Shown here: one piece after another, positions 1 through 7,530 of the stretch
How the letters are laid out: the number at the start of each line of letters is the position of its first letter
Numbering within the stretch: position 1 is the first letter of the stretch
Assembly (NCBI GenBank): GCA_002690215.1
Contig: NZDS01000009.1
Span: 1 to 33,877 of the forward strand
Direction of reading: 5' to 3'
DNA from: Rhodospirillaceae bacterium
GTDB taxonomy: Bacteria; Pseudomonadota; Alphaproteobacteria; UBA2966
Length of the DNA: 33,877 nt
Translations under genes and position numbers: made by a program
Notes under the pieces: generated by a model
What the model saw: only the letters and a program-made list of their open reading frames with translations
Told to the model about the DNA's origin: nothing
The model's database searches: none

Positions 1-138
1 ATCGCCGACGCCGCCATCGTGGCCGGTGTCGCCGGATTGCTCATGGATGGCTTGTTCGAGCGGCGCGAAGCGGATAAACAGGGCACATGGCCAGGGGCCG
101 CCGGCCGGCGGCTTCGGACAATTAGGGGGAACGACGAT
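1..138 (+). CDS. lspA: 3' end of a lipoprotein signal peptidase-like gene (partial)
   Basis: The first frame from base 1 reads I-A-D-A-A-I-V-A-G-V, then a hydrophobic stretch ending L-L-M-D-G-L-F-E-R-R. This resembles the last transmembrane helix of signal peptidase II, where the motif N-x-A-D-x-A-I carries the second catalytic Asp; here that is the Asp at codon 3. LspA normally stops soon after L-F-E-R-R. In this window the frame stays open and runs into the metalloprotease that starts at 139. Moving to the third frame would give a stop at 78-80, close to the usual LspA end. Either the two genes are fused, or one base is wrong or missing. The identification rests on about 25 residues because the window cuts the gene. 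Confidence 0.5.
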
Positions 139-1158
139 ATGCCCCAGACGTCCAAGATCTGCTTCGATCGCGTTCTGCCGCAGGACCTCAGGCGGCTACA
201 GCGCCTGGCCTCCCTGCCCGGCGGCCGCACCCGCGCCATAAGCCCAATGGGCAAACAGTGGATCAACGGCAGCACCATCAGAATCCGCTTCATGGAAGGT
301 ACGCAGGCGCAGCATGACCTGGTCCGCGATATCGCCCCCTTGTGGACCGAACACGCCAATCTCAATTTCGAGTTCGGCGACGATCCCACGGCCCAGATCC
401 GCGTCACTTTCGATGCCGACGACGGCGCTTGGTCCTATGTCGGCACCGACAATCTGAACCTTCCACTGCACGCCGCCACCCTGAACCTGGGCTGGCAGGA
501 TCGCGGCGTCATCCTGCACGAGTTCGGTCACATGATCGGCCTCAGTCACGAACACCAAAACCCCGACGGCGGCATCGTCTGGAACGAGGAAGCGGTCATC
601 CGCGACCTCAAGGGGCGACCCAACTACTGGGACGAAGCCACTATCCGCCACAATGTGCTCAACAAGTACGCCGCCGATCAAGTCATGGGCACCAACTTCG
701 ATCCCCAGTCCATCATGCTCTACGAGTTTCCCGATTCCTGGACGCAAAACATGGGCGCTACCCATGAAAACGACGAGCTTTCGTCCCTGGACGAGATGTT
801 CGTGCAAAGCGATCGTATGTACCCGGGCCGACAGGCGCCTGAGGACCGGGCCACCGACATCCCCGTTGCTGCCGCCCTGGCGGCCGAGATTTCCCAGGCG
901 GGCGAGGAGGATCTTTACCGTTTCGGCGTCAGCACAGCGGCCCAGCACGTCATCGAAACCTCGGGCTCGACAGACGTCGTGATGAGCCTGTTTGGCCCCG
1001 ATAGTGTCACCAACCTGTTGGCTCAGGACGACGACGGCGGCAGCGGTACCAACGCCCGCATCAGCGCCTTCCTGGAGCCCGGCAGCTATTATGCCAGGGT
1101 GCGCCATTACAACCCGCAAAGCAGCGGCGAATACCGCATCCGCGTGTCGGCCTACTGA
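139..1158 (+). CDS. astacin-like zinc metalloprotease with C-terminal PPC-type domain
   Basis: Predicted 339-residue metzincin protease. The zinc motif H127-E-F-G-H131-M-I-G-L-S-H137-E has the extended HExxHxxGxxHE form: three His ligands and the catalytic Glu128. It is followed by a Met-turn S-I-M193-L-Y195 with the Tyr typical of astacin-type enzymes. The last ~100 residues form a beta-rich domain ending in G-S-Y-Y-A-R-V-R and E-Y-R-I-R-V, like bacterial pre-peptidase C-terminal (PPC) domains that accompany secreted proteases. The start at 139 is chosen because A-G-G-G-G-G-A at 124-130 is a good ribosome binding site. No signal peptide is visible after this start, which is odd for the family. 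The frame is also open upstream into an lspA-like tail. The natural substrate is unknown. Confidence 0.85.
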   Translation: MPQTSKICFDRVLPQDLRRLQRLASLPGGRTRAISPMGKQWINGSTIRIRFMEGTQAQHDLVRDIAPLWTEHANLNFEFGDDPTAQIRVTFDADDGAWSYVGTDNLNLPLHAATLNLGWQDRGVILHEFGHMIGLSHEHQNPDGGIVWNEEAVIRDLKGRPNYWDEATIRHNVLNKYAADQVMGTNFDPQSIMLYEFPDSWTQNMGATHENDELSSLDEMFVQSDRMYPGRQAPEDRATDIPVAAALAAEISQAGEEDLYRFGVSTAAQHVIETSGSTDVVMSLFGPDSVTNLLAQDDDGGSGTNARISAFLEPGSYYARVRHYNPQSSGEYRIRVSAY

Positions 1159-1367
1159 GGCGGGCAGCGCTATTCATGCCACGAGCGGGATAACGGCAAC
1201 CCGGCGCACGCTGCACCGTGGCGGCGATGGCGTTGGCCGCCATGGCATGCTGGGCAATTTCGGCCGCCGCCTACGATTCGGAACACCAATTTGCCATTGC
1301 CTTGCATGCCCGGTCTCTGTTCAAGGCCTGCCTGCCGGCGTGGCGAGATACCTGCCGTGAAAGCCGT

Positions 1368-2318
1368 TCAGATGGTGCCGCCGGTGATCGGAAAATGCCC
1401 CAAGTTGCCCTGGGCCAAATGGTAGGCCTGGTTGAAAACCATGTAGGAGCCGCAGCGCTCGCAATCGACGTCGTTGCCGTAGCAGCAAAAGGTGCGTTCG
1501 AAACGGCCATTTTCGCCCATATAGAGCGGCAGCGACTTGCGCAATTGGCACTTCTCGCCATTCTCGCCGACAGCGTCCATGCAGACGTCAGACATCATCA
1601 TCTCGAGTGCCGCGACGTGCGCCTTGATCAGGCGGGGATACCGGCGTTTTAGCGCAATGAGACGCTCGACCACGCGGTCGCGTCCCCTAAGATCGCGCCA
1701 GACCAGAGAGCTCCGATCGTCACGGTTAGGCACATAGAATGTGAAGGCAAGGCCCGTGATGGGCCAGTCCTTGACCTCCTCGACGAAGGCTTCGAGATGC
1801 TCCTCGTTTTGCCTGGTCAACACCATCTGCATGATCACCGAGGTGCCATCGGCCGGATCGCGCTCAAAGATGGCCTGCTTGACCTTTTGGAACACGCCTG
1901 CGCCGCGGATGGCGTCGCTGGGGCCCTCCGGCCCGTCCAACGAAACCACGACCACGTGACCGGGCACGGAAGGAATGCCGTAGGTGCCGTTGGTGACGAT
2001 GGTGCACTTGTCGAAGAGCTTCATACCCTCGAACACCAGATCCTTGCGGATCATCGGCTCGCCGCCCACGAACAGCATCGACTTGATGCCGTGCTTGTCC
2101 CTGAGCAGGCGCAACTGGTGCAGCATGTTGGCGTCGTCCATCTTGTCGCGCGGTGAGTTGGGATTATCTTCGCGGAAGACGAAGCAGTGGCTGCATTCCA
2201 GGTTGCAGGCGTTGGTGACGAGGACCTGCGCTTCCACATAGCCGCCCTCGCCAAAATCGGTCGGTTCCTTGAGTTCGTTCTCCACCCCGGCCTTCTTTGC
2301 CTTAGCGTTCGCGCCCAT
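1368..2318 (-). CDS. radical SAM protein with cysteine-rich C-terminal (SPASM-like) region
   Basis: Predicted 316-residue radical SAM enzyme. The cluster motif C38-N-L-E-C42-S-H-C45 is the CX3CX2C that binds the [4Fe-4S] cluster and SAM. The following G-G-E-P (85-88) is the usual SAM-contact motif. The C-terminal part has a second group of cysteines (V-C-M-D, K-C-Q-L-R-K, F-C-C-Y-G-N-D-V-D-C-E-R-C-G), which suggests one auxiliary iron-sulfur cluster as in SPASM or twitch proteins. The chosen ATG has AGGGAGG just upstream. An in-frame extension to 2477 is possible but has no ribosome site and crosses the promoter region. The gene is divergent from a MarR regulator, which may control it. The substrate is unknown; no precursor peptide gene is visible beside it. 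Confidence 0.85.
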   Translation of the reverse strand: MGANAKAKKAGVENELKEPTDFGEGGYVEAQVLVTNACNLECSHCFVFREDNPNSPRDKMDDANMLHQLRLLRDKHGIKSMLFVGGEPMIRKDLVFEGMKLFDKCTIVTNGTYGIPSVPGHVVVVSLDGPEGPSDAIRGAGVFQKVKQAIFERDPADGTSVIMQMVLTRQNEEHLEAFVEEVKDWPITGLAFTFYVPNRDDRSSLVWRDLRGRDRVVERLIALKRRYPRLIKAHVAALEMMMSDVCMDAVGENGEKCQLRKSLPLYMGENGRFERTFCCYGNDVDCERCGSYMVFNQAYHLAQGNLGHFPITGGTI

Positions 2319-2453
2319 AATGGCCTCCCTGCATGTCCCAGCGGGGGACAACTCCCCGATCCCAGGCTTCAATATTTTTCCTGCCGTCCCTTCGCCGCCC
2401 TTCCGAGGACCGTCCGCGGCGACTAAAATCGCCGGGTCAGCGTAGAAAAAAAT

Positions 2454-2500
2454 ATCTCGTACCCGAGGTATAATCAAGGAAAGAATTTCGTATGCGAGAT
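2454..2500. promoter_or_regulatory. pair of MarR-type operator candidates
   Basis: Two 16-bp imperfect palindromes, ATCTCGTACCCGAGGT at 2454-2469 and ATTTCGTATGCGAGAT at 2485-2500, match each other at 12 of 16 positions. Their centres are 31 bp apart, about three helical turns. They lie between the divergent radical SAM and marR genes, and the second covers the marR start codon. This placement is typical of MarR autoregulation. The link to this MarR protein is inferred from position only. Confidence 0.55.
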
Positions 2501-2932
2501 AGTGATTTGCGGACCTACTTTGACAACTCGGCGGCCATCGAGTTGGGCCGGGCCTTTCGCCACCTCAACCGAACCTTCAGCGAGACCCTGAAGCTCCATG
2601 GCCTGTCCCCGCTGCACGCCACCATGCTGATGGAATTGTGGCGACAGGGGCCGCTCTCGGTGGGCGCCCTGCAGCGCCAAATGTCGCTGGCCAGTTCCAG
2701 TCTGAGCGGCGCCCTCGACCGCATGGAACGGGCCGGACTGGTGCGTCGCACCCCTTCGCCCGGAGACCGCCGTTCGTTCGTCATCGAACCGGCGGACTGG
2801 GAGGCAGAACGGAAGCAGGCGGTGCTGGATACGCTGTTGGAAACCGAGGATGATTTCTTCGAGCCTTTGAGCTCTTCGGAACGTCAGCAACTGCTCACGC
2901 TGCTGCGTAAGATCGCCAAGCGGTCGCCCTAG
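2492..2932 (+). CDS. MarR family transcriptional regulator
   Basis: A 146-residue winged-helix regulator of usual MarR length. The middle shows helix-turn-helix character (L-S-V-G-A-L-Q-R-Q-M, then S-S-S-L-S-G-A-L-D-R-M-E-R-A-G-L-V), followed by the wing motif G-D-R-R-S-F, the conserved DxRS of the family. N- and C-terminal helices would form the dimer interface. AAGGA at 2476-2480 lies about 11 bases before the ATG. The gene is divergent from the radical SAM gene, with two similar palindromes in between, so it probably represses itself and that neighbour. The ligand is unknown. Its 3' end is 4 bases from the convergent 3-hydroxyacyl-CoA dehydrogenase gene. Confidence 0.9.
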   Translation: MRDSDLRTYFDNSAAIELGRAFRHLNRTFSETLKLHGLSPLHATMLMELWRQGPLSVGALQRQMSLASSSLSGALDRMERAGLVRRTPSPGDRRSFVIEPADWEAERKQAVLDTLLETEDDFFEPLSSSERQQLLTLLRKIAKRSP

Positions 2933-2936
2933 CGGG

Positions 2937-3863
2937 CTAGCCCTTTTTCGGTTTTTCCGGACGCTCGACGCCGAGGAATTCGTACCAGCCGCCCTTGGAG
3001 TCCGGCTTGAACTTGGGATCGCCCTTGTAGCCGGCCAGGATCACTTTGCGCGCCAGCGGCGGCACCGCATAGCGCTCGCCGAGTGTCTCGAAAAGATAGG
3101 TCTGGGCTTGCACGAAGGAATCGAAGCTAGCGGTGTCGTCGAGCAGCTCGAAGACCCCCATCGGCCAGCCCAGGCCGGTCTTGACCATCTCGTCGATCTC
3201 GGCCGGGCCGGCGATGCCCAACTCGACCAGACGGATCGCCTCGGCGATATAGAGGTTGATGAAGCGCGTCATGAAAAAGCCTGGCGAATCCTTGACCACC
3301 ACCGGCTTTTTGCCGATGGCCGAGAGGTAGCCCACCACCTTGTCCAACGCGACCTGGCTCGTGAGCTCGCTACGCCCCACCTCGATCAAAGGTAAGATAT
3401 TAGAGGGATAGAACCAGTGGGTGCCCACCAGACGGCTGGTGTTCTGCATCTTGGCCGCCAGCTCGGAGATCATGATCGAGGACGTGTTGGAGGCGAACAC
3501 GGTGTCGTCGGCGACATGCTTTTCGGCTTCGCACAGCGCCTCCTGCTTGACGTCGACGATCTCGGGAATGGTCTCGAACACCAGATCCGCTCCGGCCAAC
3601 CCCTCGGCATAGTCGGTGCTGCCGTCGACACGGCCCATGATCTCGGTGGCCTGCTCCTCCGTGACCTTGCCGCGCTTGACGCCCTTTTGCAGGCCGAAGG
3701 GGCCCTTCTCGATCAGCTCCATGCCAAGATCGATGGATTTCTGTTTACGCGAAATCAGGGTCACTTTGGCGGCGCTGGCCTGCAAACAGGCCAAGGCGAT
3801 GCCGTGGCCCATCAGGCCACCGCCACCGAGGATAGCGACGTGTTTGAATGCGTCCGCGCTCAT
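2937..3863 (-). CDS. 3-hydroxyacyl-CoA dehydrogenase
   Basis: A 308-residue NAD-dependent 3-hydroxyacyl-CoA dehydrogenase, oxidising a 3-hydroxyacyl-CoA to the 3-ketoacyl-CoA. The N-terminal Rossmann motif is G13-G-G-G-L-M-G-H-G-I-A. S-N-T-S-S and G-T-H149-W-F-Y-P follow, with His149 as the catalytic His, then a helical C-terminal dimerisation domain. It is the third gene of the mutase operon: its ATG overlaps the stop of the B12-subunit gene as ATGA, which suggests translational coupling. The context suggests it oxidises the product of the mutase and passes a 3-ketoacyl-CoA to the divergently encoded thiolase. The exact substrate is unknown. An upstream in-frame extension to 3959 is rejected because it would lie inside the preceding gene. 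Confidence 0.9.
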   Translation of the reverse strand: MSADAFKHVAILGGGGLMGHGIALACLQASAAKVTLISRKQKSIDLGMELIEKGPFGLQKGVKRGKVTEEQATEIMGRVDGSTDYAEGLAGADLVFETIPEIVDVKQEALCEAEKHVADDTVFASNTSSIMISELAAKMQNTSRLVGTHWFYPSNILPLIEVGRSELTSQVALDKVVGYLSAIGKKPVVVKDSPGFFMTRFINLYIAEAIRLVELGIAGPAEIDEMVKTGLGWPMGVFELLDDTASFDSFVQAQTYLFETLGERYAVPPLARKVILAGYKGDPKFKPDSKGGWYEFLGVERPEKPKKG

Positions 3864-4270
3864 GCTGCGTTCTCCCTTGCCTTCCCAACGTTTTCCTGGA
3901 TCAGCTCGATGGCCGCTTCGGCGGTGGTGCCGGGGCCGAAGATGGCTGCTATGCCCCATTCCTTGAGCTGCTTTTCGTCGTCCGCCGGAATGACGCCGCC
4001 GCCCAGCAGCGTGACGTCATCAAGGCCGATTTCCTTGAGACCGGCGATGAGATCTTCGAAGACCGGCATGTGGCCACCGGACGAACTGGAGACACCGATC
4101 ACGTTGACGTCTTCTTCCAGCGCCGTGGCGACGATTTCGGAGGCCAGCAAGAAGTTTGTGAAGATGACCTCGAAACCGGCATCGCGGAACTTCTTGGCGA
4201 CGTAGCGGACGCCACGGTCATGGCCATCCTGGGTCGGCTTGGCCAACAGGACGCGTATGGGATCGCTCAT
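3860..4270 (-). CDS. cobalamin-binding small subunit of an acyl-CoA mutase
   Basis: A 136-residue free-standing B12-binding domain. It has the base-off/His-on signature D15-G-H17-D-R-G (DxHxxG; His17 would be the lower cobalt ligand), then V-S-S-S-S-G-G-H and G-G-G-V-I-P, the two loops that wrap the nucleotide tail. Its length fits small subunits of two-part mutases such as HcmB or IcmB. GGAGGAAGG lies just before the ATG. It sits 23 bases downstream of the large-subunit gene, so the two very probably form one heteromeric enzyme. No MeaB-type G-protein chaperone gene is present in the window. Confidence 0.92.
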   Translation of the reverse strand: MSDPIRVLLAKPTQDGHDRGVRYVAKKFRDAGFEVIFTNFLLASEIVATALEEDVNVIGVSSSSGGHMPVFEDLIAGLKEIGLDDVTLLGGGVIPADDEKQLKEWGIAAIFGPGTTAEAAIELIQENVGKARENAA

Positions 4271-4293
4271 TATGCCTTCCTCCGTCTCGTGGC

Positions 4294-6024
4294 CTAGTAC
4301 TCGTGCGGCGCGCCCCAACCGAGCGCGTCTTTCATGACCCCCATCAACTCGCCGTTGGTGGCGTCGGCTCGCGAGGCTTCGATGGCAGCCTCGATGATAT
4401 CGCCCTTGCCCAGGTCCTTGATTTCGCTATCGGCAAAGGCGGCCATGGCTTTGGTGAAGGCCGCCATGGCCTTTTCATGGCGCCCTTGATCTCGGCTTTG
4501 GCGCAACTCATTGAGGCGCTCGATGGTGATACGCTCGACCTCGGGGTCGACCTTGAAGAGCTCCTGCTGGTCCGTATCCTCCTCGGTCTCATAGCAATTA
4601 AGACCGACCACGCGACGGCTGCCCTGGTTGATCATCTCGCGCCAGCGCTCGGCCGAGCCTTCGATTTGGCGGCGGATCCAGCCGTTGCGCTGAGCTTCGA
4701 CGTAGCCGCCCTGCTTTTCGATCTCGTCGACCATCTCCAGCGCCGCGTTGGCGATCTGGTCGGTCAGCGCCTCGACGTAGTAGGAGCCGGCCAGGGGATC
4801 GGAGACCGAGGTGATATTGGTCTCCTCCTGGATCACCTGCTGCACCCTGAGCGCCAGCGTCGCCGAGTCCTCGGTGGGAATGGCGAAGGCCTCGTCGTAG
4901 GACGAAACTTCCATGGCCTGGACGCCCGACATGGCAGCGCCGAAGGCGTGCAGCGTAGTACGCACCAGGTTGACCAGGGGCTGCTGCGCCGTCAGGGCCG
5001 AGCCGGCGGTGTGGGTGTGGATGCGCACATGCATGCTGCGCGGATCCTTGGCGCCAAATCGTTCCTGCATGGTCGAGGCCCAAATGCGCCGGAGCGCCCG
5101 GATCTTGCAGACCTCTTCGAAAAAGTCATTGGACTGGGCGATCTGGAAGCCGAAGCGCAACAGTGCTTGATCGGCATCGAGGCCCGATTCGACACAGGCC
5201 CGCACGAGGTCGATGCCGTAGGCCAGCATCAGCGCAATCTCGTGCACGGCATTGCCGCCGGCTTCCTCGACGCCGTAGCCGAAGAGATTGGTGGTGTTCC
5301 AGCGCGGCATGTTCTTGGAGCAGTAATGCACCAGCTCGACAGCCAGCTTGAGACCCTCGGCAGGCGGAAACGAGCTCATGCCGGTATAGGCCGACTGGTG
5401 GTACCAGTTCATCGAATTGCCGCGCAGGTCTGCCGGCGCCAGGCCGCCCTCTTCGGCCAGGGCAATGTACTGCGCCAGCGCCGGAATGACCTGGTAGTAC
5501 GTGATGTGGATCACGTTCATCTTGGTCAGGTCCATGTCGGCAAACAACGTCGCCATGTCGGCCTTGGTATAGGTCGCCATACCGCACTGGCCGATGCGCC
5601 CGCGAGCCCCGGGGTGGTCCGGATCGATGCCTTCATGCGAGACCAGGTCATAGACCAGGTTGTAGAACTTCTGGCCGAAGTATCCGGTCATGCCCTGGGC
5701 CGAGAGGTGGTCCATGCGTTCGCGGGTATGCTCCGGCAGGCCATAGCCGATGACCGGCTGGTTGGCCCAATTCATCAACTGGTATTGGGCGGCCAGATTG
5801 CCACGGGTGAAGGGATACTGGCCTGGCGCACCGATCTGGCCGAAATCGATGCCTTCGACGTCGTGGGGGAAGTAGGCCGTCTTGATGGGCAGGCCGGATT
5901 GGGTTTCCGGATTGCGAGCCCGGGCCGGCGCCTGATTGCCGAACTTCTCGACCATCTTGTCGTAGGTCGCTTCCCGTGCCTCGCCCAGTTCCTTGGATGT
6001 CGCCAGGGTATCTTTGTCGAACAT
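4294..6024 (-). CDS. divergent B12-dependent acyl-CoA mutase, large subunit
   Basis: A 576-residue protein of the methylmalonyl-CoA mutase large-subunit family, without a fused B12 domain. Family landmarks are Q-Y-P-F-T-R-G (69-75), N-M-P-R-W-N, E-A-G-G, T-A-G-S-A-L-T-A-Q, and E-A-F-A-I-P-T-E-D. AGGAGG precedes the chosen ATG. Compared from memory with methylmalonyl-CoA mutase and HcmA, several active-site residues differ. The Tyr89/Ile90 position is Val91. The Asp117 position of HcmA is about Gln118. The segment that carries Arg207 (binds the carboxylate of methylmalonyl-CoA) has no Arg between residues 202 and 230. The catalytic His244 in G-Y-H-M-Q-E-A-G is Gly241 in G-Y-G-V-E-E-A-G. It is therefore unlikely to act on methylmalonyl-CoA. 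The substrate is unknown; a branched or hydroxylated acyl-CoA is plausible from the neighbours. Confidence 0.88.
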   Translation of the reverse strand: MFDKDTLATSKELGEAREATYDKMVEKFGNQAPARARNPETQSGLPIKTAYFPHDVEGIDFGQIGAPGQYPFTRGNLAAQYQLMNWANQPVIGYGLPEHTRERMDHLSAQGMTGYFGQKFYNLVYDLVSHEGIDPDHPGARGRIGQCGMATYTKADMATLFADMDLTKMNVIHITYYQVIPALAQYIALAEEGGLAPADLRGNSMNWYHQSAYTGMSSFPPAEGLKLAVELVHYCSKNMPRWNTTNLFGYGVEEAGGNAVHEIALMLAYGIDLVRACVESGLDADQALLRFGFQIAQSNDFFEEVCKIRALRRIWASTMQERFGAKDPRSMHVRIHTHTAGSALTAQQPLVNLVRTTLHAFGAAMSGVQAMEVSSYDEAFAIPTEDSATLALRVQQVIQEETNITSVSDPLAGSYYVEALTDQIANAALEMVDEIEKQGGYVEAQRNGWIRRQIEGSAERWREMINQGSRRVVGLNCYETEEDTDQQELFKVDPEVERITIERLNELRQSRDQGRHEKAMAAFTKAMAAFADSEIKDLGKGDIIEAAIEASRADATNGELMGVMKDALGWGAPHEY

Positions 6025-6125
6025 CACCACCCTCCTCTCGGCGTCGATCGAAAGGGCCCGGACCACCCGGCACCGCTTTCGTGAGACTCGGTTCGCGCCA
6101 CTTGCCAACACCGGACATCGACACA

Positions 6126-6174
6126 AACCAAACAATCGTTAGGTTAAGGTATCGATGCGCCTTCGGGTGGTCAA
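6126..6174 (-). promoter_or_regulatory. mutase operon promoter with TetR-type operator A
   Basis: On the minus strand TTGACC (6169-6174) and TACCTT (6146-6151) are spaced by 17 bases and form a good -35/-10 pair. The palindrome AACCAAACAATCGTTAGGTT (6126-6145) begins right after the -10 and would cover the start of transcription. The same palindrome occurs at the thiolase and tetR promoters. Repression by the nearby TetR protein is inferred. Confidence 0.75.
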
Positions 6175-6207
6175 GGGCAAAAATGAGAGGGGAAGCAAAA
6201 AAAGTGC

Positions 6208-6262
6208 TTGCCAGGTTCGTACGGATCTTATACCTTAGCCGAACGAGCGTTTGGTTAAGGTA
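6208..6262 (+). promoter_or_regulatory. thiolase promoter with TetR-type operator B
   Basis: TTGCCA (6208-6213), 17 bases, then TACCTT (6231-6236) mirrors the mutase promoter. The -10 is the left arm of a 32-bp interrupted palindrome at 6231-6262 with arms TACCTTAgCCgAAC and GTTtGGtTAAGGTA around a 4-base centre. Bases 6175-6207 between the two divergent -35 boxes are A-rich and could act as UP elements. The leader to the thiolase ATG is about 89 bases. Confidence 0.75.
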
Positions 6263-6331
6263 TGGGCGGGCGAGATAACCGCGGGACAGATCAGAGCCCA
6301 ACCCCGCAGACAGCACAAGGACAAGGAAATC

Positions 6332-7528
6332 ATGGCCTCGCAAGCATATCTCGTGGACGGATTGAGGAGCCCAATCGGCAGCCTGGGCGGCTCGCTACTG
6401 CCCCTCAGGGCCTCTGAGTTCGGAACCCAGGTGGCTCAGGCGCTGCTTGAGCGGACCGGCGTCAAGCCGAACGACATCGAGCACATCGTCGCCGGCATGG
6501 TGCTGCAGGACATGATCGAATCGAACCCGGCCCGGGTGGTCGGCAGGCTTATCGGCGTGCCTGACGAGGTGGCCTCGTTCACGCTCAATATGCAGTGCTG
6601 TTCCGGCATGCAGGCACTCATTCTGGCCGCCCAACAGGTGGCGTTGGAGCAATACGACTGCGTGCTGGCGCTGGGACTCGAATCCATGAGTAACGCCCCG
6701 CACCTCGTGCGCGGTGCGCGCTGGGGACTGCGCATGGGTGGCACCGAGTTTCTCGACATGTTCACCGAGTGCTCCTATGCCGGCTCCAAGATGTGGGGCG
6801 ATCCAAAAGTCATGATCGACGTCGCGGAAAACCACGCCGAGGTGGACGGCATCGCTCGCGAAGAAATGGACGCCTACGCCGTGATCTCCCACAACCGGAC
6901 GCTCGAAGCCAACGAGGCGGGCCGCTTCGACGACGAGATCGTGCCCATCGAGGTGCCCCAGCGCCGCGGCGGAGCCAAGCTGTTTGAGCGCGACGAACAC
7001 CCCCGCCCCGGTATCAACGTCGAAAAGCTATCTCAGCTGCCCTCGGTACAGCCCAATGGCAGCATTACCGCCGGCAACGCCGCCGGCATGAACGACGGCG
7101 CCGCGGCGGCGTTGATTTGCAACGAAAAAGGCCTCAAGAAGCTCGGCCTCGATCCTCTGGCACGCTTCATCATGCCCGGCATGGCCCAGGTCGGCTGCGA
7201 GCCCAACCTGATGGGCTATTCCTGCGTCGACGCCCTGAATGCCGCCCTGAAGTCGGCCGAAATGCGCACCGACGACCTCGACCTGATCGAATGCAACGAG
7301 GGCTTTGCGGTGCAGCTCGTGGCCTGCCAGCGTCAGGGCCAGTGGTCCTCGGACCGTCTCAACGTCGACGGCGGCTCGGTCGGGCTCGGCCATCCGGTCG
7401 GCATGTCGGGCCTGCGCATTGCCATCCACCTGGCCCACGCGCTGAAACATCGCCACCTCAAACGCGGCGGCGCCACCATCCCGGCCGGTAGCGGCCTCGG
7501 TACGGCGGTCTTGCTGGAAGCGGCGTAA
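6332..7528 (+). CDS. thiolase family protein (acetyl-CoA acyltransferase-like) with altered active site
   Basis: A 398-residue thiolase-fold protein, expected to cleave a 3-ketoacyl-CoA with CoA, or to condense. The nucleophile is present as C89 in N-M-Q-C-C-S-G-M-Q-A. Asn322 (N-E-G-F-A-V-Q) and His354 (G-L-G-H-P-V-G-M-S-G) are also present. The second catalytic Cys (C378 in the Zoogloea enzyme, motif C-x-G-G-G) is replaced by Pro384 in A-T-I-P-A-G-S-G-L-G. The offset of +6 is the same for Asn, His and this position, so the replacement is not an alignment slip. The ATG at 6332 follows AAGGA. The gene is divergent from the mutase operon, shares its operator, and abuts tetR tail to tail. It may act on an unusual ketoacyl-CoA or have changed chemistry. 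Confidence 0.9.
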   Translation: MASQAYLVDGLRSPIGSLGGSLLPLRASEFGTQVAQALLERTGVKPNDIEHIVAGMVLQDMIESNPARVVGRLIGVPDEVASFTLNMQCCSGMQALILAAQQVALEQYDCVLALGLESMSNAPHLVRGARWGLRMGGTEFLDMFTECSYAGSKMWGDPKVMIDVAENHAEVDGIAREEMDAYAVISHNRTLEANEAGRFDDEIVPIEVPQRRGGAKLFERDEHPRPGINVEKLSQLPSVQPNGSITAGNAAGMNDGAAAALICNEKGLKKLGLDPLARFIMPGMAQVGCEPNLMGYSCVDALNAALKSAEMRTDDLDLIECNEGFAVQLVACQRQGQWSSDRLNVDGGSVGLGHPVGMSGLRIAIHLAHALKHRHLKRGGATIPAGSGLGTAVLLEAA

Positions 7529-7530
7529 GC

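Noticed and set aside
1218-1243. GGCGGC / GCCGCC stem between convergent genes as a terminator
   Set aside because: No T-run on either strand and a loop of 10 bases; simple G+C repeats of this kind are common here.
1218-1652. Plus-strand frame starting GTG with a signal-peptide-like N-terminus (M-A-A-M-A-L-A-A-M-A-C-W-A-I-S-A-A-A)
   Set aside because: Two thirds lies antisense to the radical SAM gene, there is no good ribosome site, and the hydrophobic start can come from Ala-rich codons by chance. A short secreted protein is not fully excluded.
2469-2474. Perfect TATAAT as the -10 box of marR
   Set aside because: Transcription from it would begin after the AAGGA ribosome site, and no -35 box is at the right distance; it overlaps an operator candidate, so a different start or a leaderless mRNA would be needed.
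4294-6024. Plain annotation as methylmalonyl-CoA mutase
   Set aside because: The residues for methylmalonyl recognition and the catalytic His are not present, so only family membership is claimed.
4303-6084. 593-codon open frame on the plus strand opposite the mutase large subunit
   Set aside because: It mirrors the mutase gene exactly, has no family motif, and its composition is that of a high-G+C antisense shadow.
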